This document shows, piece after piece, positions 4,911-10,154 of a DNA stretch of 10,154 nt. The first letter of the stretch is position 1; each line of letters opens with the position of its first letter. The stretch is from JAFHCF01 sp048497495 (GTDB lineage Bacteria; Pseudomonadota; Alphaproteobacteria; Rhizobiales; Ancalomicrobiaceae), in the NCBI GenBank assembly GCA_048497495.1, contig JAFHCF010000228.1:1-10154 (forward strand). Direction: 5' to 3'. Made by a program: the position numbers and the translations under genes. The notes below the pieces were generated by a model. It did not search any database. It worked only from the letters and a program-made list of their open reading frames with translations, and was not told the origin of the DNA.

Positions 4911-7328
4911 TCAATGGCGCCCGCGCCCGTCGCCCGGACCCGAGAGAGGCACGAGACCGCCCGCCGCTCCGCCGAACGCGACCCGGACGAGCCGCCCGCC
5001 GGGCGGCGTCGGCGACCGCAACGCGCCCGATCGGGCCGGCGCCGGCGCGCCGCCGGCCGGCGGCGGCGCGGTGAGCCGGGCGGCCGAGCCGAGCCGCCTC
5101 TCGATCTCGGTCAGGACCCCGATCGACTTCGCCGACAGGGGCTTGGGACGTCCCGAAAGCGGCGCCGCATCCGGAGAGGAGAGCCCGCTCGGACCTCGGC
5201 CACTCGCCACCAGCGGCCCGCCGCGCCGCGGCGCCGGCATGCCGGGGGCCTGCCTGAGCTCGATGTTCTGGTGGGCGTAGGCCATCACCTCGTGCCAGAT
5301 CGGCGCCGGCAGCATGCCGCCGGTGACCCGCTCCATCGGGTGATAGTCGTCGTTGCCGACCCACACGACGCCGACCAGGTTGCCGGTGAAGCCGCAGAAC
5401 CAGGCGTCGCGCGACGATTGGGTGGTGCCGGTCTTGCCGCCCGCAGGGATGCCGTCGAGCTTGGCGCGCTGACCGGTGCCGGTCTCCACCGCGTTCCACA
5501 GCATCCGCCCCATGTCGGCGATCTTGTCTGAGGGGAAGACCTGCGGTGGCGGCTTGGCCTCGCGAGCGCGATCGTAGAGGATCTTGCCCGCGGTGGTGCG
5601 GATCTCCTCCACCCCATAGGGCTCGATCCGGTGGCCGCCGTTGGCGAAGACCGCGAAGCCGGCGGCGTGATCGATCATGTGCACCTCGAAGGCGCCGATG
5701 ACGAAGGGCCAGTCGGGCTTGACCGGCAGGTCGATGCCGAACTGACGCGCCACCGCCGCCACCCGCTCGCGCCCGATCTGGGCGCCGAGCTGGACCGGCA
5801 CGGAATTCAGCGAGCGGGCGATCGCCTCGAGCAGGGTGACCCGTCCGTGATAACTCCCGCCGTAGTTCTTCGGGCACCAGTTGCCGATGCAATAGGGCTG
5901 GTCGGAGATGGTCGAGGTCGGGGTCTTTCCCGCCAGCATCGCTGCCATGTAGACATAGGGCTTGAACGAAGATCCCGGCTGGCGCGCCGCGTCGGTGGCG
6001 CGATTGAACTGGCTGGTGGAGTAGTCGCGGCCGCCGACCATGGCCCGCACCGCGCCGAGCGGCTCCATGAACACCGCGGCGCCCTGGCCGACGTCGTATT
6101 CCTCGCTGTACTGCCTGAGCGTGTTCTCGATCGCCTCCTCCGCCTTCTTCTGCAGTCCCACGTCGATGGTGGTGCGCACCACCAGCGTGTGCTCGGCCGG
6201 CGCCATCTCCTGTACCTCGTCGAAGGCGTAGTCGAGGAAGTAGTCGGGCGAATAGGTGCGCTGGCGATCGACGGGTTTCGCCGGCCGCCGCCGCGCCGCC
6301 ACCACCTGGCCCTCGGTCAGGAACCCGGCCGCGACCATGTTGGAGAGCACGTCGTTGGCGCGCGCCCGCGCCGCCGGGAGGTTGGCGTGGGGAGCGTATT
6401 TGGACGGCGCCTTGAACAGGCCGGCGAGCATCGCGGCCTCCGCCAGATCGATGTCGCGCACCGACTTGCCGAAATAGAACTCGCTCGCCGCCGTCACCCC
6501 GAAGCTGCCGCCGCCCATGTAGGCGCGGTCGAGATAGAGCTTGAGGATCTCGCGTTTCGAAAGGTTGGCCTCGAGCCAGAGGGCGATGAAGGCTTCCTTG
6601 ATCTTGCGCTCGATCGAGCGTTCGTTGGTCAGGAACAGGTTCTTGGCCAACTGCTGGGTCAGGGACGAGCCGCCCTGCACCACCGTCTTGTGGCGCAGGT
6701 TGGCGATCACGGCGCGCGTCGTGCCGATGACGTCGATGCCGAAGTGATCGAAGAATCGGCGATCCTCGGTGGCGAGCAGCGCCTTGATCAGATGATCGGG
6801 AAACTGCTCGAGCGGCACCGAATCGTCGAGCGTGATGCCGCGCCGGCCGATTTCGTTGCCGTAGCGATCGAGGAAGAGCACCGAATAGTCGACGTTCTTG
6901 CGCCAATCGGTCCGGGTCACCTCCATCGCCGGCAGCGCCAGGGTGAGCATCAGCACGAAGCCGGCGACGCCGAAGGTCAGTCCGTCGTCGAGGATTTCGA
7001 CGAAGACCCGCTTGATCCCGCGCACCCGGAAGAAGCGCATCGCCAAGGAAAGTCGACGATACCCCTCGACCGCGCCGGTGCCGACGCGGTAGACCGCCGT
7101 GTCGATCGCCGCGTCGATCGCCAGGAGCCGACGCGCGACACGGGCGCGCAGGCTCGGCGGCGGGGTCGCGGTGCCGTCGTCGACGGAGGTCTCGCGCTGT
7201 GTACCGTCTTCTACGGCGGGCGCCGCCTCGTTCGACGTCGTCGCGTTCGTCGCGGCTTCGCTCGGGCCGGCCGCTTCGGGCGGTTCGGTGCGCGGCGTCT
7301 CCTCGGGGGGCGGCGTGTTCTCGGCCAA
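4911..7328 (-). CDS. Bifunctional class A penicillin-binding protein (PBP1A type)
   Basis: This 805-residue enzyme polymerises lipid II into glycan strands and cross-links the peptides at the outer face of the inner membrane. An acidic, Pro-rich cytoplasmic N-terminus (1-60) and an amphipathic region precede one membrane helix (~116-135). The GT51 glycosyltransferase domain shows ATEDRRFFDHFG (186-197, catalytic Glu188), GGSSLTQQLAKNLF (219-232), RKIKEA (241-246) and the YLDRAYMGGGSFG block (265-277). The transpeptidase domain has SxxK in GSSFKP (Ser453, Lys456), SLN (506-508) and KTGTT (632-636), so both activities look intact. A Pro/Gly/Ala-rich tail (~690-805) follows. The start is TTG (7328-7326): no ATG or GTG lies upstream in frame before a stop at about 7398. 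The YcgN-like gene is divergent. The sequence resembles the PBP1A subfamily of Hyphomicrobiales; which named paralogue it matches cannot be told. Confidence 0.95.
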   Translation of the reverse strand: MAENTPPPEETPRTEPPEAAGPSEAATNATTSNEAAPAVEDGTQRETSVDDGTATPPPSLRARVARRLLAIDAAIDTAVYRVGTGAVEGYRRLSLAMRFFRVRGIKRVFVEILDDGLTFGVAGFVLMLTLALPAMEVTRTDWRKNVDYSVLFLDRYGNEIGRRGITLDDSVPLEQFPDHLIKALLATEDRRFFDHFGIDVIGTTRAVIANLRHKTVVQGGSSLTQQLAKNLFLTNERSIERKIKEAFIALWLEANLSKREILKLYLDRAYMGGGSFGVTAASEFYFGKSVRDIDLAEAAMLAGLFKAPSKYAPHANLPAARARANDVLSNMVAAGFLTEGQVVAARRRPAKPVDRQRTYSPDYFLDYAFDEVQEMAPAEHTLVVRTTIDVGLQKKAEEAIENTLRQYSEEYDVGQGAAVFMEPLGAVRAMVGGRDYSTSQFNRATDAARQPGSSFKPYVYMAAMLAGKTPTSTISDQPYCIGNWCPKNYGGSYHGRVTLLEAIARSLNSVPVQLGAQIGRERVAAVARQFGIDLPVKPDWPFVIGAFEVHMIDHAAGFAVFANGGHRIEPYGVEEIRTTAGKILYDRAREAKPPPQVFPSDKIADMGRMLWNAVETGTGQRAKLDGIPAGGKTGTTQSSRDAWFCGFTGNLVGVVWVGNDDYHPMERVTGGMLPAPIWHEVMAYAHQNIELRQAPGMPAPRRGGPLVASGRGPSGLSSPDAAPLSGRPKPLSAKSIGVLTEIERRLGSAARLTAPPPAGGAPAPARSGALRSPTPPGGRLVRVAFGGAAGGLVPLSGPGDGRGRH

Positions 7329-7471
7329 GGGAATGCGTCCGTTCGCAAGAGACGTCCGCCGCGCGGCGCGCGAAGCGGAAAGGTTGACGAGAGTTTAATG
7401 GTTGACCGCCTCCGGGTCGAGGGGCGGGAAGGGGAGGGCGCCATCGCTCACTCCGGACGAGGACGGAAATC
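7329..7471. promoter_or_regulatory. Divergent intergenic region between PBP1A and YcgN-like genes
   Basis: These 143 bp must carry the promoters of both divergent genes. For the PBP side, the minus strand shows CTCGAC, 17 bases, then TTAAAC (around 7397-7425), a weak -35/-10 pair giving a leader of roughly 60 nt. The minus-strand sequence TCAACCATTAA next to it is one mismatch from the CtrA half-site TTAACCAT but lacks a correctly spaced partner, so CtrA control is not claimed. On the plus side, GAGGA at 7459-7463 is the ribosome-binding site for the GTG at 7472. No plus-strand promoter stands out. Confidence 0.35.
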
Positions 7472-7984
7472 GTGGACGACACCGTGAAGCAGCCCCGCCG
7501 ATCACCGCCGTTCTGGCGGGCCAAACGGCTCGACGAGATGTCGCGGGCCGAATGGGACAGCCTGTGCGATCGCTGTGGACGCTGCTGCCTCAACAAGCTC
7601 GAGGACGACGAGACCGGCGAGATCTTCTGGACCGACGTCGGCTGCAAGCTGCTCGATCGCCAGACCTGTCTGTGCAAGTCGTATGCGAACCGTCACGACT
7701 TCGTCCCCGACTGTGTCGAGCTCGACGTCGAGGAGGTCATGACCCAGACCTACACCTGGTTGCCGCCGACCTGCGCCTATCGCCTGCTCGCCGAAGGACG
7801 GGATCTCTACCCCTGGCATCCGCTGGTCTCCGGCGATCCCGACACGGTCCACCGTGCCGGCATCTCGGTGAGCGGCCGGGTGAGATCGGAGGAAGATATC
7901 CCCGCCGACACGCTCGAGGATTGGATCGTCGAGTGGCCCGGCGAGATTCCGCCGGCCGCGCCGCTTCCGCCGAAGAAGAAATAG
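7472..7984 (+). CDS. ycgN: YcgN-like (UPF0260) cysteine-cluster protein
   Basis: This 170-residue protein matches the YcgN/UPF0260 family, within the YkgJ-type cysteine-cluster group thought to bind zinc or an iron-sulfur centre; the cellular role is not established. It has nine Cys: 32, 35, 38, 39, 58, 66, 68, 81 and 101. The key block is LCDRCGRCCLNKLED (31-45), then DVGCKLLD (55-62), TCLCKSYANR (65-74), VPDCVELD (78-85) and LPPTCAYRLLAEGRDLYPWH (97-116), all in the usual order. There is no signal peptide or membrane helix, so it is cytoplasmic. The start is GTG at 7472 with ribosome-binding site GAGGA 8 nt upstream. The Lys-rich end (PPKKK) stops at TAG 7982-7984. It is divergent from the PBP gene; the terminase pair follows after a 204-bp gap with its own promoter candidate, so they are probably not one operon. 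Confidence 0.9.
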   Translation: MDDTVKQPRRSPPFWRAKRLDEMSRAEWDSLCDRCGRCCLNKLEDDETGEIFWTDVGCKLLDRQTCLCKSYANRHDFVPDCVELDVEEVMTQTYTWLPPTCAYRLLAEGRDLYPWHPLVSGDPDTVHRAGISVSGRVRSEEDIPADTLEDWIVEWPGEIPPAAPLPPKKK

Positions 7985-8018
7985 ATCTTTTGAAAACAAC
8001 GTATTGACGTGAATTTCG

Positions 8019-8033
8019 CCTCCCGTCGGGAGG
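8019..8033 (+). terminator. Candidate hairpin after the YcgN-like gene
   Basis: CCTCCC (8019-8024) pairs perfectly with GGGAGG (8028-8033) across a GTC loop, 35 bp after the stop codon. No T-run follows on either strand, so a terminator role is weakly supported; it could equally be a processed 3' end or part of a regulatory leader. An AT-rich patch (7981-8016, 10 of 36 bases G or C) sits immediately before it, in sharp contrast to its surroundings. Confidence 0.3.
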
Positions 8034-8062
8034 GCGCGTCGACGAAAAGTACGGCCTCTCGC

Positions 8063-8091
8063 TTGACGGCGTGACGCTCCCCCCGCATCCT
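8063..8091 (+). promoter_or_regulatory. Candidate promoter and leader of the terminase pair
   Basis: TTGACG (8063-8068), 17 bases, then CATCCT (8086-8091) is a reasonable sigma-70-type promoter for a GC-rich alphaproteobacterium: the -35 matches 5 of 6, the -10 only 3 of 6. It points at the small-terminase-like gene and would start near 8098. Downstream in the leader are an 8-bp hairpin (CCTCGGCG 8125-8132 with CGCCGAGG 8139-8146) and a 10-bp perfect palindrome, GAAACGTTTC (8172-8181), whose central CG resembles LacI-family operators. No CtrA-type TTAA pair occurs in this stretch. The elements are seen; their activity is inferred. Confidence 0.4.
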
Positions 8092-8188
8092 TTTCACATG
8101 ATCCCGGTCGTGTCGGTGGCGAGGCCTCGGCGCGGCGCCGCCGAGGGGCGAGACGCCCGGCTCCGGTGATCGAAACGTTTCCTCTCGA

Positions 8189-8812
8189 GTGCTGGAATCG
8201 GTCCGCCGAATGGTTTCGTTCGGTAGCGTGATCGCGTCGCCGCATCTCGACGTCCCCTCATCCTCACGGCAGGCGTTCCGTCCCCCACGCTCCCCTCCAG
8301 TCTCGGGTGCCCCTTTGATCGACGACACCTCCCAGTCTCCGGACGGCGGCGGATCGCCGTCGGCCGATCCCGCGACATCCACTCCACCATGGAGCGAGAT
8401 CCGCGCCGCCTACGAGGGCTCCGACCTCGCGGTCGGCGCCCTCGCCCAGGCCTACGGCGTCTCCACCGACAAGATCCGGGGACGCGCCAAGCGCGGCGGC
8501 TGGCGTCGTCGCCGGCCCTCGGGCGAAGCGGCGGCCCACGCCGAACCGCTCGATCGCAACGTTCTGGTCGCCCGCCTCTTCCGGGCGGTGGAGCGCCAGA
8601 TCGCCGAGGTCGAGCGCCGCTTCGAGGGGGCGGCGCCGCCGAGCCTCGAGGAGAAGGACGCCCGCACCCTCGGCGCGCTCGCCCGCACCCTCGAACTGCT
8701 CATCGGCCTGGAGAAGCAGGCCGGCCGCGACACCACCGAGCCGGAGCCCGACATCGATGAGTTCCGCCTCGACCTTGCGCGCCGCCTTGAGAGCCTCCGA
8801 CGCGCGGAATGA
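8189..8812 (+). CDS. Small-terminase-like protein, GTA g1-like
   Basis: This gene, up to 207 residues long, directly precedes and overlaps the large terminase gene by 56 bp, the position of the small terminase (g1) in alphaproteobacterial GTA clusters. A helix-turn-helix-like region lies at about 68-107 (WSEIRAAYEGSDLAVGALAQ, AYGVSTDKIRGRAKRGGWRR), as in DNA-recognition domains of small terminases. The C-terminal half is helical, with LFRAVERQIAEVERRF (130-145) and LGALARTLELLIGLEKQAG (161-179), a plausible oligomerisation region. The start is uncertain: GTG 8189, ATG 8210 and TTG 8315 are all in frame and none has a strong ribosome-binding site. The first ~65 residues are Ser/Pro-rich and look unconserved, so the true start may be later. 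The role would be recognising DNA for packaging and stimulating TerL. A generic phage small terminase or other HTH protein is the alternative. Confidence 0.7.
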   Translation: MLESVRRMVSFGSVIASPHLDVPSSSRQAFRPPRSPPVSGAPLIDDTSQSPDGGGSPSADPATSTPPWSEIRAAYEGSDLAVGALAQAYGVSTDKIRGRAKRGGWRRRRPSGEAAAHAEPLDRNVLVARLFRAVERQIAEVERRFEGAAPPSLEEKDARTLGALARTLELLIGLEKQAGRDTTEPEPDIDEFRLDLARRLESLRRAE

Positions 8813-10088
8813 TCTCGCCCGCGCCGCCGGCCTGATGACCGCGGCCGAACGCGACCGGCTGCGCGACGATTGGCTCCTGTGGGCGCGGCCCGACCAATTG
8901 CCGCCCGAGGGCGACTGGACCACATGGCTGCTGCTCGGCGGGCGCGGCGCCGGCAAGACCCGCGCCGGGGCCGAATGGGTGAAGGCGGTGGCGCTCGGCC
9001 GCGAGCCCTTCGGGGCTCTGTCGACCGGCCGCATCGCCCTGGTCGGCGAGACCTTCGCCGACGTCCGCGACGTCATGATCGAGGGGGTCTCCGGCCTGCT
9101 GCGCCTCCATCGCCGCGCCGAGCGGCCGCAGTGGCGGCCGTCCTTACGCAAACTCGAATGGCCGAACGGCGCCGTCGCCCAGGCCTTTTCGTCGGAAGAC
9201 CCGGAAGCCCTGCGCGGCCCGCAGTTCGAGGTCGCCTGGGCCGACGAGATCGCCAAATGGCGCCATGCCGAGGAGGTCTGGGACATGTTGCAGTTCGGAT
9301 TGCGATTGGGCGACCGGCCGCGTCAGGTCGCCACCACCACGCCGCGCGCCGTGCCGCTGGTCAAGCGCCTCGTCGCCGACGGGACTTGCGTCGTCGCCCG
9401 CGCCTCGACCCGCGCCAACGCCTTCAACCTCGCCCCGCGCTTCCTCGACGTCGTCGTCGGCCGCTATCAGGGCACCCGGCTCGGCCGCCAAGAACTCGAC
9501 GGCGAGCTGATCGAGGATCGCGAGGACGCCCTGTGGCGCCGCGACGAGATCGAACGCGCCCGCGTCGACACCGCCCCGCCGATGACCCGCATCGTCGTAG
9601 CCGTCGACCCGCCAGCGTCCTCCGGCCCGAAATCCGACGCCTGCGGCATCGTCGCGGTGGGTCTCGCGGAGACCGGCGTCGCCCATGTCCTGGCGGACGC
9701 CTCGATCCGTGGAGCGCGCCCGACCGAATGGGCGGCGCGCGCCATCGGGCTCTACGCGTCGCTCGACGCCGATGCCCTCGTCGCCGAGATCAACCAGGGC
9801 GGCGAGATGGTGACGAGCGTGCTGCGCGAGGTCGACCCCACCGTGCCGGTCAGGACGGTCCGGGCGACGCGCGGCAAATGGCTGCGCGCCGAGCCGGTCG
9901 CCGCCCTCTACGCGCAAGGAAGGGTGCGCCACGTCGGCGCCTTCCCCGAACTCGAGGACGAGCTCTGCGACTTCGCCCCCGAAGGCCTCTCCACCGGCCG
10001 CTCCCCCGACCGCCTCGACGCCCTGGTCTGGGCGTTGACCGCCTTGATGCTGGAGGGCAGAGGGCGGCCGAAGGTCAGGGGGTTGTAA
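8757..10088 (+). CDS. Large terminase (DNA-packaging ATPase/nuclease), GTA g2 / COG5323 type
   Basis: This 443-residue protein is a TerL packaging motor. The ATPase domain shows Walker A, LGGRGAGKT (60-68), set in the GTA-like context DWTTWLLLGGRGAGKTRAGA. Walker B is FEVAWADE (157-164, Asp163, Glu164), and the coupling motif is TTTP (193-196). The RNase H-like nuclease domain has its acidic residues in VAVDPPASS (281-289, Asp284), AEINQGGEM (343-351, Glu344) and SPDRLDALVWALTAL (416-430, Asp418 and Asp421). All catalytic motifs are present, so the enzyme looks functional and complete. The ATG at 8757 has GGAG about 10 nt upstream and gives the N-terminal leader before DWLLWARPDQLPPEGDW; ATG 8835 is an alternative. 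TerL would join the portal to fill preformed heads with DNA, and in a GTA it packages host DNA by a headful mechanism. The portal gene expected next is beyond the window edge. Confidence 0.92.
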   Translation: MSSASTLRAALRASDARNDLARAAGLMTAAERDRLRDDWLLWARPDQLPPEGDWTTWLLLGGRGAGKTRAGAEWVKAVALGREPFGALSTGRIALVGETFADVRDVMIEGVSGLLRLHRRAERPQWRPSLRKLEWPNGAVAQAFSSEDPEALRGPQFEVAWADEIAKWRHAEEVWDMLQFGLRLGDRPRQVATTTPRAVPLVKRLVADGTCVVARASTRANAFNLAPRFLDVVVGRYQGTRLGRQELDGELIEDREDALWRRDEIERARVDTAPPMTRIVVAVDPPASSGPKSDACGIVAVGLAETGVAHVLADASIRGARPTEWAARAIGLYASLDADALVAEINQGGEMVTSVLREVDPTVPVRTVRATRGKWLRAEPVAALYAQGRVRHVGAFPELEDELCDFAPEGLSTGRSPDRLDALVWALTALMLEGRGRPKVRGL

Positions 10089-10090
10089 GC

Positions 10091-10154
10091 GTTGACCGTA
10101 GGGAGGAATAGGCGAAGCCGTATTCCGCCACAGACGCCGACGGCGGAATACGGC
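10091..10154. repeat. REP-like palindromic repeat element, cut by the window end
   Basis: After the terminase stop there is a dense inverted repeat: GCCGTATTCCGCC (10117-10129) and its exact complement GGCGGAATACGGC (10142-10154), 13 bp with a 12-nt loop. The TATTCC at 10121-10126 can instead pair with GGAATA at 10105-10110 (with GGC/GCC extending the stem and one bulged G), so two hairpins compete. The sequence resembles, from memory, dispersed extragenic palindromes of proteobacteria with GTAGGG and GGCGGAATA...TATTCCGCC cores. It may act as a transcript-end structure or be a RAYT-type mobile repeat. The right arm ends at the last base, so the element may continue. Confidence 0.7.

Noticed and set aside
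5631..7487. 618-codon open frame on the plus strand
   Set aside because: Antisense shadow of the PBP1A gene, with His/Arg/Gly-rich content and no recognisable domain.
4795..7677. 960-codon open frame on the minus strand, longer than the PBP gene
   Set aside because: It is another frame of the PBP1A gene. The PBP frame carries every GT51 and transpeptidase motif, while this one is Arg-rich low-complexity sequence.
7985..8188. CtrA box controlling the terminase pair directly
   Set aside because: No TTAA-N7-TTAA or TTAACCAT half-site is present; any CtrA effect would have to be indirect.
8757..10088. Active prophage rather than GTA
   Set aside because: Not excluded, but no integrase, att repeat, repressor or lysis gene is visible in the window and the TerL motifs fit the GTA type; left as an open alternative.

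Overview
The window looks like chromosomal DNA of a GC-rich alphaproteobacterium, most likely of the order Hyphomicrobiales (Rhizobiales). Evidence: heavy G/C third-position bias, a cluster of families typical of that group (DUF1491, DUF2336, a long-N-terminus PBP1A, separate DUF1214 and DUF1254 membrane proteins, a YcgN-type cysteine-cluster protein), a perfect CtrA-type box (TTAA-N7-TTAA), and a gene-transfer-agent (GTA)-like terminase pair. No genus can be named from the sequence alone, and family names here rest on recall of conserved motifs, not on a search.

Layout. 1-563 (+): 3' part of a peptidoglycan-binding-domain protein, whose last codons and stop codon are copied in a 33-bp-period tandem repeat. 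724-1113 (+): DUF1491 protein. 1122-2360 (-): DUF2336 protein, convergent with it. 2361-2554: divergent control region with a 19-bp palindrome that is a perfect CtrA box. 2555-2743 (+): 62-residue conserved-looking small protein, then 2852-3652 (+), a 266-residue lipoprotein. 3666-4780 (-): overlapping DUF1214 and DUF1254 membrane-anchored proteins, downstream of 4911-7328 (-), a bifunctional class A penicillin-binding protein (PBP1A type). 7472-7984 (+): YcgN-like cysteine-cluster protein, divergent from the PBP gene. 7985-8188: structured leader with an AT-rich patch, a promoter candidate, two hairpins and a 10-bp palindrome. 8189-8812 and 8757-10088 (+): overlapping small-terminase-like gene and large terminase of the GTA/COG5323 type. 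A REP-like palindromic element begins just after it and reaches the window edge.

How the genes work together. Much of the window is envelope biology: peptidoglycan binding, peptidoglycan synthesis, a lipoprotein and two inner-membrane-anchored proteins. The CtrA box suggests that the DUF2336 gene, and perhaps the small protein and lipoprotein, are tied to the cell cycle. The right end appears to be the first two genes of a GTA or of a domesticated phage head-packaging module; the portal, protease and capsid genes that would prove this lie beyond the window. No tRNA, rRNA, CRISPR array, integrase or insertion sequence was recognised.
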